A DNA stretch of 9,892 nt from Thermoleophilia bacterium (GCA_017882555.1 JADGPH010000150.1:1-9892); one strand, 5' to 3'. Shown: positions 1 to 7,046, counted from the stretch's first letter. Numbers and translations are program-made. The notes: a model not told the origin generated them from the sequence alone.

Positions 1-1
1 C

Positions 2-130
2 CATCAAATCATCCAAACCCTCGTGGCGTCGCGTGAGGTTTGGTTCGTTACACGACTGACGGCGGCGAACAACGCGGTTCCCGCAGCCCTGCTCCAAACC
101 GTTCCAGATCACGACCATGCCGGAGCCTGA
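2..130 (+). other. possible C-terminal end of an unidentified gene running in from the left edge
   Basis: An open frame enters at base 2 and stops at TGA 128-130, giving about 42 residues with no start inside the window. The peptide is rich in Ala, Val and Thr and ends in a His/Asp-rich tail. Third positions are mostly G or C in the middle of the stretch, which is mildly coding-like. I do not recognise the family; the tail of a transposase or regulator would be possible, but nothing shows it. It may be chance. Confidence 0.2.
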
Positions 131-243
131 GTCGACAGTCATGAGGGCGAACCCGCCTGCTTCTTAGGGTTTCCCCGGTTTGGCTGGCACGAGGTGACTG
201 GACCACCACCCCTCGTCCCACCGGCTATCACTGGGTTCTACGG

Positions 244-303
244 AGTGAACGGCCGCAATAGTTCACTTGACCCAGAAGTTCTCTGAGAAATTCGATTGCG
301 GCC
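244..303. repeat. nested inverted repeats
   Basis: Two perfect dyads interlock here. AGTGAAC (244-250) is complementary to GTTCACT (261-267) across 10 bases. GGCCGCAAT (251-259) is complementary to ATTGCGGCC (295-303) across 35 bases. A small TTCTC-T-GAGAA dyad (279-289) sits inside the second loop. The two larger pairs are mutually exclusive as hairpins, because the left arm of the second lies in the loop of the first. Possible roles are an operator, an alternative-fold RNA, or a relic of a mobile-element end. Confidence 0.45.
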
Positions 304-504
304 AAATGCCGGGTTGCGGGGACTGGGCGCCCACCAAACCGGGCACGGTCCAACCCCGGCATGCAGTGGGGCGCTTGGCGTGGTTCACGGCTCTACGCAC
401 AGCACGCTCAGGCCGCCCCCTCGCAACGCCTTGCCGAAGGTCCACCTACGGACACACCTCATCAACGAAACCGCCGTCCATAAATGACGGACCTGACCAG
501 TTGC

Positions 505-521
505 CGTCGGCTTTGCCGACG
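505..521. repeat. short perfect hairpin
   Basis: CGTCGGC (505-511), a TTT loop, and GCCGACG (515-521) form a 7-bp hairpin. No T tract follows on either strand, so it is at best a weak or factor-dependent terminator. It lies in a region without genes. Confidence 0.3.
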
Positions 522-722
522 ACGCCCGCCATGTCAGCACACGAACCTGGCTGACTGCTCAACACGCCTGCTCATGAACTGGACCCCTCCCGGCTCTCCC
601 CGACTCCCCGGCCTGCCGCGCCGTCGAAGAACTCCAAAAAACATCTCGATGACGTGAACTATTGCAGCCGTTCGCCCCGTAGAACCAGTACCAGTGACTA
701 ACCGGTTGCTGGAGACCGCCTC

Positions 723-866
723 ATGAGCGAATCGTGTCTTGCCGCCTTCCCGTACAGCGCCGGGATCTGGATCGACTACCGCTATCACGACTGTGTAGGT
801 GAGAGTTCCGGTTCAAGACCGTCAGTGATGGATATCCGGACAACGGATGCCATACGCACCGCCTAG
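723..866 (+). CDS. possible small ORF, 47 aa, function unknown
   Basis: ATG 723 is preceded at a suitable distance by GGAGA (711-715) and opens a frame of 47 residues ending at TAG 864-866. The first 20 or so codons end mainly in C or G, as in the real genes downstream; the bias fades afterwards. The peptide starts MSESCLAAFP, has an aromatic stretch (GIWIDYRY, residues 14-21) and two cysteines. It matches no family I know. It could be a leader peptide for the downstream operon, the surviving N-terminus of a decayed gene, or chance. Its stop codon falls in the loop of the inverted repeat at 843-873. Confidence 0.22.
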   Translation: MSESCLAAFPYSAGIWIDYRYHDCVGESSGSRPSVMDIRTTDAIRTA

Positions 867-873
867 CATCCGT
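843..873. promoter_or_regulatory. 8-bp inverted repeat upstream of the operon
   Basis: ACGGATGC (843-850) and GCATCCGT (866-873) are perfect inverted copies separated by 15 bases. The spacing fits either an RNA hairpin in the operon leader or a dimeric repressor site. It lies about 165 bases before the MFS start, right before a tandem repeat. The function is inferred from position only. Confidence 0.35.
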
Positions 874-888
874 GGGCCCGGCAGCCAG

Positions 889-924
889 ATGGATTCGCGT
901 ACGAATATGGATTCGCGTACGAAT
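889..924. promoter_or_regulatory. tandem 18-bp repeat with palindromic core, probable operator
   Basis: ATGGATTCGCGTACGAAT occurs twice back to back (889-906 and 907-924). A degenerate start of a third copy (AT-T-GG) follows. Each unit contains ATTCG-CGTA-CGAAT, a dyad with a 4-base centre, and the junction makes another dyad, CGAAT-ATGG-ATTCG. Iterated dyads at this distance before an exporter gene are typical of TetR- or MarR-type operators, but no regulator gene lies in the window. A gene start at ATG 847 would read the repeat as protein (MDSRTN twice); the better-supported start at 1039 leaves it untranslated. Confidence 0.5.
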
Positions 925-932
925 ATTGGAAC

Positions 933-946
933 GGTCAGTTCTGACC
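933..946. promoter_or_regulatory. 14-bp perfect palindrome, possible operator
   Basis: GGTCAG-TT-CTGACC is a perfect palindrome 9 bases after the 18-bp tandem repeat and about 90 bases before the MFS start. It could bind a second dimeric regulator or be part of the same control region. I could not assign convincing -35 and -10 boxes nearby. Confidence 0.35.
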
Positions 947-1038
947 CGGCCGCCCGGAATGAGTTGGAGGTCCATCCAGTCCTTACCTTATCCCGCAACA
1001 TTAGGCATCGGCCCACGCCCAAGCGGAAAGAGAACCTC

Positions 1039-2319
1039 GTGACCTACTCCACCGTCTCGGCGGCGTCCACCTTCGATCTTCCACCGCTTAGACGTCGGAC
1101 TCTACGCACCCTGCTGCTTGGCCAGGTCTTCGGCAGCTTCGGCGTCTCAACCGGATTCGCGGTAGGCACCCTGGTGGCGACGTCGCTGGCCGGATCGGTC
1201 ACCGTCGCAGGGGTAGCGGGTGCCATCTCGACCCTCGGTGCGATGGCCGCGACCGTAGTACTGACAAGGATCACCAACACCTGGGGCCGCCGCCCCGGCC
1301 TCGGCACCGGTTACCTAATTGCCGCCATCGGCGGGCTGATGTGCACCGTGGGCATCGTGGCGGGATCCTTCATCGTCTTCCTCGTCGGCAGTGCGCTGTT
1401 CAGCGTTGCCGCCGCGACCGACTTCCAGGCGCGGTACGCGGCGGCGGATCTCGCGGAGAAGGGTACCGAGTCCCGCAGCATTTCTCTGGTGGTGTGGGTC
1501 TCCACCGTTGGTGCAGTACTCGGCCCCAACACCGTCACGCTAGGCGCGGTACTGGCGAAGAGGCTTGGTTATGTCGACTGGGCAGGGGCCTACATGATCG
1601 CCACCGCCGGTTTCGCAGTGGCGGCGTTGGTCACCTTCCTGTGGTTGCGCCCGGATCCTCTACTGGTCGCGCGTGCGATCGCGCTCACCCAAACCCCGGA
1701 CGATACGGAGGCCGTCAAGCCACGGCGTAACCTACGGGCCGGATTCATCGCGATCCGGAACTCGTGGGAGGCCAGCTACGCGCTGGTCGCGACCATCACG
1801 GTGCACATCGTCATGATCGCCGTGATGAGCTGGACGCCGCTGCACATGGGGCGCGGCGGCAGCGGCCTTGGCGCGATCGGCGTCGTGTTGAGTGCACACC
1901 TGGCTGGGATGTTCGCGATCTCTCCACTGATCGGGTGGGCCGCCGACAGGCTCGGCAAGGTCACGATGCTGACCGCGTCGAGCGTAGTGATGCTGCTGGC
2001 GCTCGGCCTCGCGGCCACAGCGGGCGGCCACGACTCTGTCCAGCTCGGCATTGCGCTATTCCTCGTCGGAGCCGCCTGGTCGTGCGTATTCATTGCGGGA
2101 TCGGGTTTACTTACCGAGGCGATTTCGGTCGACGTTCGTCCGTCGGCCCAAGGTCTGATGGACATATTGATTTGGTTCTTCGGTGCTGCGGCACTGGCTG
2201 GCGCGGGGTGGATCGTCGCGGAGTGGGGTTTTGCGGCGGTCAACGTGGTGTGCGCCGTACTCACGCTTCCGGTACTCGTCGTCGGCCTGAACGCGATCCT
2301 GTCCAGAGGGCGACGATGA
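1039..2319 (+). CDS. MFS transporter, probable product exporter
   Basis: A 426-residue major facilitator superfamily protein of the inner membrane, expected to export the cluster product by proton antiport (inferred from context). The sequence is almost entirely hydrophobic helices separated by short loops, consistent with 12 membrane segments. An MFS motif-A-like loop, WGRRPG (residues 82-86 and on), follows the second helix. Its counterpart in the second half is GWAADRLGK (299-307). A charged central loop with PRRNLR separates the halves. GTG 1039 is chosen because GGAAAGAG (1025-1032) lies 6 bases upstream and the membrane domain starts soon after. An in-frame ATG at 847 would add 64 polar residues encoded partly by a DNA repeat, which is unlikely. 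It is the first gene of the operon, and its TGA overlaps the next ATG (ATGA). The substrate cannot be read from the sequence. Confidence 0.88.
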   Translation: MTYSTVSAASTFDLPPLRRRTLRTLLLGQVFGSFGVSTGFAVGTLVATSLAGSVTVAGVAGAISTLGAMAATVVLTRITNTWGRRPGLGTGYLIAAIGGLMCTVGIVAGSFIVFLVGSALFSVAAATDFQARYAAADLAEKGTESRSISLVVWVSTVGAVLGPNTVTLGAVLAKRLGYVDWAGAYMIATAGFAVAALVTFLWLRPDPLLVARAIALTQTPDDTEAVKPRRNLRAGFIAIRNSWEASYALVATITVHIVMIAVMSWTPLHMGRGGSGLGAIGVVLSAHLAGMFAISPLIGWAADRLGKVTMLTASSVVMLLALGLAATAGGHDSVQLGIALFLVGAAWSCVFIAGSGLLTEAISVDVRPSAQGLMDILIWFFGAAALAGAGWIVAEWGFAAVNVVCAVLTLPVLVVGLNAILSRGRR

Positions 2320-3770
2320 CGTCGGGCGAGCAACTCACCCCGCGCGCGGCGTTACTGACTGCCGCCAGCGGCGAGCCGGCGACACCGGGCCCGCGAACAC
2401 AACCCGCACTGCTGGAATTGTGGGCGCGGATGATGTCAACGGGGCCGGTTCCGGTGGACGACTCCTATCTTCCGCAGAGCCCGGGCGCCGAATGGGCGTT
2501 ACGGGTCGTGCAGGCAGGTTTTCTCGACGTGGCGCCCGACCGCGACACCGTCCGCCGGGCGGTGCCGTCTGCGGGCGCGATTCATCCGTACGAGATCTAC
2601 CTGATCGCCCACGACAGCGCGGAACTCGCCGCCTTCGCCGTGGATACCGTGCGCCGAATCTGTTCCCGCACGACCGGGCACCCCTCGGCGCTGCGGCGGA
2701 CGCTCGATCTTGGCCTTCCCGACCCCGGTGCGTTAGGCGCCCACATAGTTGTCGTGACCAGGCCGTGGCTCTCCATGCGAAAGTACGGGCCGCGCGGCTA
2801 CGTGTACACACAGATCGACGCCGCGCACCTTGCCACCAATCTGCTAGGTATCGCACTCTCCCTTGGCGCCCAAGCGAGTGTGCGGCTGCGGATCCCGCGG
2901 CGGGCACTAAACGCTGGCCTCGGGCATGGTGCGCGCCACCGGGAGGTGCACTCGGTGCTCACGATTGCGCCACCCACAGGCATCTACACCGACGCACCAT
3001 GGTCGTTCAGTCGGATGCCGATCGGGCATCTTCCGCGCGGGGTGGATGACGAGTTCGAGGAAATGTGTTGGGCGAGCCTGCCGGACGGGCTCCCCGAATC
3101 CTCCGGTGTTCAGGGCGCTTTGGTGTCAAGACCGCTGGTGGGCGCGGAGGCGTCGGAACAGGTTACCGATAAATCCCGGCTCATAGGTGAATGGAGCACG
3201 CTCTCCCTCGCCCGACGCTCGAGCAGAAGCTTCGCCCGCGGCGCGGTGCCGTTCGAACAACTGGCTGAAGCCGTGTCGACGGTGCACGTCGCCCTGCCCA
3301 GCGACCTTCCCGGTGGCGCTGGCCCATCCCGGCATGACGTCTCCATGACTGTGCTGCCGTTTTCAGTCGAAGGTGCGGAGCGGCATGTGCATGGAGTCAT
3401 CAGCGACCGGAATCCCGTTTCAGATCGCGGCATGGTGCTGCGGGCCTGCATGAACCAGCACTACCTGGAAAACGCGGCGGCCTTCGTGGTCTTCCATGCG
3501 GCGCGGCGAGACGTCGTGGATCCCATGCGCCCGTACCTGCTGCGTGAGGCGCTTTTCCGAGCCGGAGCGGCCGGCCATCTCATTTACTTGGGGGCGACCC
3601 GCTGTGGCCTCGGGGTGACGGCTCTGGGTGGCTTCGACCAGGCGCGATGGAGAAGCATTCTGCGGCTCTCCCCGGATCGGGAGGTGCTCTATGTGATGGC
3701 GCTGGGGCTCGACGGCGCCCAGGGCGAGAAGTACGACAGGTTGCAGTCGGCTTATGCGCACGGACAGTAG
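2316..3770 (+). CDS. two-domain SagB/ThcOx-type (nitroreductase-fold) flavin oxidoreductase
   Basis: A 484-residue protein with two nitroreductase-fold halves. The first half carries PSAGAIHPYE (residues 84-93), like the PSGGAxxPxE motif of SagB/McbC-type dehydrogenases, and ends with a helix rich in Ala/Leu plus an LGAQASVRL strand. The second half begins with the classic RRSSRSF segment (about residues 301-307), where nitroreductases bind FMN phosphate. It closes with AGAAGHLIYLGA...GLGVTALGGF (about 414-440), the usual C-terminal nitroreductase block. Nitroreductases normally act as homodimers, so this may be an internal pseudo-dimer. Relatives oxidise azolines to azoles or act as oxidase domains in NRPSs (BlmIII-type); here an FMN-dependent oxidation or reduction of a carrier-bound or free intermediate is inferred. 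ATG 2316 overlaps the MFS stop and has AGAGGG at 2305-2310. Longer upstream extension would only overlap the MFS gene. Confidence 0.82.
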   Translation: MTSGEQLTPRAALLTAASGEPATPGPRTQPALLELWARMMSTGPVPVDDSYLPQSPGAEWALRVVQAGFLDVAPDRDTVRRAVPSAGAIHPYEIYLIAHDSAELAAFAVDTVRRICSRTTGHPSALRRTLDLGLPDPGALGAHIVVVTRPWLSMRKYGPRGYVYTQIDAAHLATNLLGIALSLGAQASVRLRIPRRALNAGLGHGARHREVHSVLTIAPPTGIYTDAPWSFSRMPIGHLPRGVDDEFEEMCWASLPDGLPESSGVQGALVSRPLVGAEASEQVTDKSRLIGEWSTLSLARRSSRSFARGAVPFEQLAEAVSTVHVALPSDLPGGAGPSRHDVSMTVLPFSVEGAERHVHGVISDRNPVSDRGMVLRACMNQHYLENAAAFVVFHAARRDVVDPMRPYLLREALFRAGAAGHLIYLGATRCGLGVTALGGFDQARWRSILRLSPDREVLYVMALGLDGAQGEKYDRLQSAYAHGQ

Positions 3771-3787
3771 GACAGGGAAGAGGACAT

Positions 3788-5278
3788 GTGACGCTCAGCG
3801 ATTTGATCGTCGAAACACTGACAGCACACCGCGACCGTACGGCGGTGACGGATCGCAGCGTTGAGCTGACCTACGGCAGCCTGGTCGAGGCGAGCAGTAC
3901 CTTCGCCGAGCGGCTAGGCGAGTGGGTCGACGGGCAGCGCGGGGGCTGGCCGGACCACCACGACAGGCTCCGGATCGGCCTGTACGCAGCCAACTCGACG
4001 GAATACGTGGTGGCTTACCTGGGAATTCTGCGTCAGCGCTGGGTGCCGTTCCTCATCGACCCCTCCATGGGCGTCGCCGAAATCGATCACATCGTCGAAA
4101 GCTGTTCGCTGGACGCGGTTGTGCATGACCGGGCACTGCCCGGGCGGTCCCCAGTGAGCACCGCTGGCGTTATCGCGGGAATGACCGTCTCGGCTGTATG
4201 CTACGAACCCACGGAGCGACACGAGCTCCTGGACGCCACCGAGGTGTGCCGGTTCACTTCGGGATCAACCGGATTCGCGAATTGCATCGAGTTCTCCGGG
4301 GCTGCGGTCTACGGTGCAGCCACGAGTTGGGCCGACGGGACAGGGCTGGCGCCATCTGACCGGATCCTGTGCTTCGCTGGACTTTCCAACGGGTTGGCGT
4401 TCAATACCTCACTGCTTCCCGCGTTCCTCAGCGGCGCCTCGCTGCATCTTGCTACCGGGCTGCCCAGCGCGGGCCACGTCGTGAGGCTGCTGAGTCGCAC
4501 GCGGGCGACGCGGCTGACCGGATTTCCTGCGCTTTACGACTCGATGGCGCGCCGCGGCATGGAGGCCGAGGAAGCCGAGGATATGGCGCGGCTGCGGATC
4601 GCGGTGTCGTCCGGCGCCCCGCTGCGAGCGGAAACCGCCGCCGCACTGAGGGAATCGGCGGGTCTCACCGTCAGCAACTACTACGGGGTGGCCGAGACCG
4701 GGCCCCTGACCTTTGACCCAGAGCCCGGATCGGGGCCGGGGTTAGGCATCGCCCTGCCAGGCGTGAGCTTCCGGACGGAGGGGACCAGAGATCGCCCCGG
4801 CCCGATCCGAGTGCGGAGCATGTCCATGGGCTCCCGTTACCTCAACGCTCCGTCGGTGTTCGAGAGCCGGCTGGACGACGAGGGTCATTACTGCACGGGA
4901 GACAACGGTTACCTGGTGGACGGGCACCTCGTCCTGGCCGGCCGTAGCGGCAGGACGCTCAATATCGGCGGTCGCAAGGTCGACCCGATCGAGGTACGGG
5001 ACCTTCTCCGGGATCTGCCCGGCGTGGCCGACGCGGTCGTGCTGGGAGACAGCAAGGACAACGAAGACGACATGGTCGTCGCTGTTGTCGCGGGCGGGAA
5101 CGGCCTGCACGCGGAGGATCTGCGCACCGCGTGCCTGGCGCGGCTCGCCGCGTTCAAGGCGCCAGAGCAGATCTTCGTGGTCGACGCGCTTCCCGGCAAC
5201 AGCATAGGTAAGACCCCGGTCGAGGCGGTTCGCGCAATCGTCCGCAATCTGCGGGCCAGACGTGAGGCCGTGACGTAA
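3788..5278 (+). CDS. stand-alone adenylate-forming ligase (adenylation enzyme)
   Basis: A 496-residue member of the ANL superfamily (acyl-CoA synthetases and NRPS A domains). It should convert a carboxylic acid to the acyl-AMP with ATP and load it on the carrier protein encoded next door. Core motifs are present: FTSGSTG (156-162), YYGVAETGP (298-306), YCTGD (368-372), GRSGRTLNIGGRKVDP (385-400), and the catalytic C-terminal lysine in GNSIGKTPV (K475). Length fits a complete enzyme. The phosphate loop is odd: after TSGSTG the usual x-P-K-G is F-A-N-C, so the conserved lysine is missing. The A4 region (LSNGLAFN) lacks the aspartate that binds the alpha-amino group in canonical A domains, so an ordinary alpha-amino acid is less likely as substrate. 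GTG 3788 has GGAAG at 3776-3780; extension further upstream only overlaps the preceding gene. The gap to the previous stop is 17 bases. Confidence 0.85.
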   Translation: MTLSDLIVETLTAHRDRTAVTDRSVELTYGSLVEASSTFAERLGEWVDGQRGGWPDHHDRLRIGLYAANSTEYVVAYLGILRQRWVPFLIDPSMGVAEIDHIVESCSLDAVVHDRALPGRSPVSTAGVIAGMTVSAVCYEPTERHELLDATEVCRFTSGSTGFANCIEFSGAAVYGAATSWADGTGLAPSDRILCFAGLSNGLAFNTSLLPAFLSGASLHLATGLPSAGHVVRLLSRTRATRLTGFPALYDSMARRGMEAEEAEDMARLRIAVSSGAPLRAETAAALRESAGLTVSNYYGVAETGPLTFDPEPGSGPGLGIALPGVSFRTEGTRDRPGPIRVRSMSMGSRYLNAPSVFESRLDDEGHYCTGDNGYLVDGHLVLAGRSGRTLNIGGRKVDPIEVRDLLRDLPGVADAVVLGDSKDNEDDMVVAVVAGGNGLHAEDLRTACLARLAAFKAPEQIFVVDALPGNSIGKTPVEAVRAIVRNLRARREAVT

Positions 5279-5315
5279 TGCCCTCGACACAACGGAGGAA
5301 ACAGGAAGGTTTGAC

Positions 5316-5582
5316 ATGCTGACGGATATCGCACTGAAGACGAGACTCGCGCACCTGGTGGCCGAGTCTTGCGAAGGCACAGTAAGCGTTGAGCAGGCGA
5401 TGAGCGCAGAGGTGACTCTTAGGGATCTGGGGGTGACTTCGCTCGCCTACCTGCGGTTGATCGACGCCGTGGAGAACGAGTTCGGGGTGTACGTGGACAT
5501 GGAGGGCGATGTGGCCTACCTGGACACGATTGCGGGTCTCGCCGACTATCTGACCGAGCAGGGGATCCAGGTCAGTGCCTGA
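5316..5582 (+). CDS. discrete acyl/peptidyl carrier protein
   Basis: An 88-residue acidic carrier protein. Ser42 in DLGVTSLAYLRLI is the expected phosphopantetheine attachment site, followed by the recognition helix and VENEFGVYV, typical of carrier proteins. The residue before Ser42 is Thr instead of the usual Asp or His, an uncommon variant. It presumably holds the acyl group activated by the upstream ligase for the tailoring enzymes and the condensation protein. AGGAAGG (5303-5309) gives a strong ribosome site 6 bases before ATG 5316. The gap from the ligase stop is 37 bases, and its last codons overlap the next gene by 8 bases. No phosphopantetheinyl transferase is encoded in the window. 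Confidence 0.88.
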   Translation: MLTDIALKTRLAHLVAESCEGTVSVEQAMSAEVTLRDLGVTSLAYLRLIDAVENEFGVYVDMEGDVAYLDTIAGLADYLTEQGIQVSA

Positions 5583-6279
5583 CCGAGTACGGCTGGGTAT
5601 CGTCGGGTCGACCGGGCGGCTCGGTAGGGCGGTTCGGCAACTCGCCAACGAGCGTGGGATCGATACGGTGCTGGAGGGCTCGCGCTCCGGCTGGGTGGGA
5701 CACGTTCATCCGACCGCGATCGTCGATGTCAGCCACCCCGCCGCGCTGTCGGCGGTGGCCCAGGAGTGCAGGGCGACCGGAGCCGCGCTGATCGAGTGCG
5801 TCTCAGACCTCGGTGACCCGGAGGCCAATCTGCTCCGGTCGCTCTCCCGCGACGTGCCGGTCGTCGTAGCACCCAACCTCTCCGTCGGCCACTGGCTGCA
5901 GGCCCGAATGGTGGACCTGGCGGCCGGCCTGTACGCCGTGCTTCCCGACCAGCCGCATACTGCGATCTCGGAACGGCATCCGGTCGGCAAGCGCGACGCA
6001 CCCAGCGCGACCGCAACTGCGCTGGGAAACAGGTGGCAGGCGGGCACGGGATGTCCGGTGGACGAGGTCGTCTCGATGCGCACCGGCCTGCCGGTGAGCG
6101 AACACGCCGTGCAGTTGACCTTCGGTTGGGAGACGCTGACGCTTCACCACGATGTTCGGGACCTGCGCGCGGCCGCGGCCGGAGCGCTCATCGCCGCTAC
6201 CCGGGTCAGTGGTGTGGCGCCGGGTCTCATACCGATGCAGGAGATCTACGACCAGGCTTTTGTCAGGAGCGACCGATGA
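5575..6279 (+). CDS. DapB-like reductase (4-hydroxy-tetrahydrodipicolinate reductase family)
   Basis: A 234-residue protein that follows the DapB pattern throughout. It has an N-terminal Rossmann motif GIVGSTGRLG, IVDVSHPAA (DapB: V-DFS-P), VVVAPNLSVG (DapB: NFSIG), then ISERHPVGKRDAPSATA. The last aligns with DapB E-x-HH-x-x-K-x-DAPSGTA, so the catalytic His and Lys are kept, but the second His is Pro and the Gly of SGT is Ala. DapB proteins are usually about 240-270 residues; the segment between the first strand and the DFS motif is short, and the TTG loop is replaced by CVSD. DapB reduces a cyclic imine of lysine biosynthesis with NAD(P)H. The altered substrate loops and cluster setting suggest a related imine or enone substrate (inference). 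GTG 5575 overlaps the carrier-protein gene by 8 bases; AGGGGA 5560-5565 is the likely ribosome site. Confidence 0.8.
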   Translation: MPDRVRLGIVGSTGRLGRAVRQLANERGIDTVLEGSRSGWVGHVHPTAIVDVSHPAALSAVAQECRATGAALIECVSDLGDPEANLLRSLSRDVPVVVAPNLSVGHWLQARMVDLAAGLYAVLPDQPHTAISERHPVGKRDAPSATATALGNRWQAGTGCPVDEVVSMRTGLPVSEHAVQLTFGWETLTLHHDVRDLRAAAAGALIAATRVSGVAPGLIPMQEIYDQAFVRSDR

Positions 6280-7046
6280 CCGAGACATTGACCATCAGGC
6301 CGGAGCACGGCGGGAGTGCAGGGAGGAAACCGACGCCGATGGAGAGATGCCTACGTATTCAGTTGGCTGTGGCCGCGCGCTCGCTCTCGCTCGGCGGGCA
6401 TGACGACTTCAATCAGGGGCAGGTGTCCGCCCGGATACCGGGGGCGCCGGTATTCACGATCAAGGCGGCGCTTCAGGGATTCGACGAGTGCACGCCCGAA
6501 GACGTGGTGACGGCTTCGGTAGACCCGGACGCCCAGGTTGACCCCCTGGCCCCACCTGAGCTCCCCCTGCATCAGGCCATCTATGCGGCACGACCGGATG
6601 TGAACGCCATCGTTCACAGTCACGCACCTCATACCCTCATTTTCGGAGCAGGGAATCTGCCGCTGCGTCCAATCTCCCACGACGGAGCCTTCTTCGCCGG
6701 ACGCGTCGGCTTGTTCACCATGACGAGCAACACCATCCTTGACATCGACGTCGCGAAGCAGGTAGCCGCCGCACTGGGCAGCCACCCTGCCGTCCTGCTG
6801 CGCAACCACGGTGGAGTAGTGGTCGGCAAGAGCATCCGTCACGCCACCGTGTACGCACATCTGCTGGAACGGGCCTGCGAACTCCAGTTACTCGCCGAGA
6901 GAGCACTGTCGGAATACCACTCGTCGTCGTTGTCGGATGTGGAGGGCAAACGCGATTTCATCTACTCCGACCTGTCTGTCCGCTCCTACTGGGACTACTG
7001 CCAGCGGCGGGTGCGACGCACTTGGCCCGACGCCGCTGCCTGGTAA
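6276..7046 (+). CDS. class II aldolase/adducin-family enzyme
   Basis: A 256-residue zinc-dependent aldolase-fold protein. HSH (His114, His116) in NAIVHSHAPHT and His178 in LLRNHGGVVVG are the three metal ligands typical of the fuculose-phosphate aldolase/adducin family. Glu95 in PPELPLHQ occupies the place of the catalytic glutamate. FNQGQVSARIPG (from about residue 45) resembles the N-terminal substrate loop. The family makes or breaks C-C bonds, or epimerises or decarboxylates, through a zinc-bound enediolate. Which of these applies here cannot be told. ATG 6276 overlaps the previous stop (ATGA), with AGGAG at 6265-6269. Placement directly after a DapB-like gene suggests a joint step, such as an aldol-type assembly followed by imine reduction, but this is only inferred. 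Confidence 0.85.
   Translation: MTETLTIRPEHGGSAGRKPTPMERCLRIQLAVAARSLSLGGHDDFNQGQVSARIPGAPVFTIKAALQGFDECTPEDVVTASVDPDAQVDPLAPPELPLHQAIYAARPDVNAIVHSHAPHTLIFGAGNLPLRPISHDGAFFAGRVGLFTMTSNTILDIDVAKQVAAALGSHPAVLLRNHGGVVVGKSIRHATVYAHLLERACELQLLAERALSEYHSSSLSDVEGKRDFIYSDLSVRSYWDYCQRRVRRTWPDAAAW

Larger units (their letters stand above)
131..722. other. gene-free stretch with inverted repeats
   Basis: No conserved gene is seen here on either strand. The open frames present lack ribosome sites, third-position bias and any recognisable motif. The stretch contains several dyads: ACGAGG 189-194 with CCTCGT 211-216, a nested pair at 244-303, and a short hairpin at 505-521. It may be an eroded intergenic region or the remains of a mobile element left of the gene cluster. 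Confidence 0.5.

Noticed and set aside
263..554. Overlapping open frames on both strands in the left flank
   Set aside because: They have no ribosome sites, no consistent third-position bias and no recognisable family features.
790..845. tRNA-like GGTTCAAG segment
   Set aside because: No T-arm pairing, anticodon arm or acceptor stem could be built around it.
889..924. CRISPR array
   Set aside because: There are only two abutting copies without spacers; the pattern is a tandem operator-like repeat.
847..1038. 64-residue N-terminal extension of the MFS protein from ATG 847
   Set aside because: The extension is polar, is partly encoded by the 18-bp DNA repeat, lacks a ribosome site at ATG 847, and is not expected for an MFS protein. 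GTG 1039 has a good site and correct distance to the first helix.
1764..2315. In-frame upstream extension of the SagB-like gene
   Set aside because: It lies wholly within the MFS gene in another frame, is Arg-rich and shows no domain. ATG 2316 overlaps the MFS stop in the usual coupled way.
6033..6275. In-frame upstream extension of the class II aldolase gene
   Set aside because: It is an Arg/Gly-rich shadow of the DapB-like gene. ATG 6276 has an AGGAG site and an ATGA overlap.
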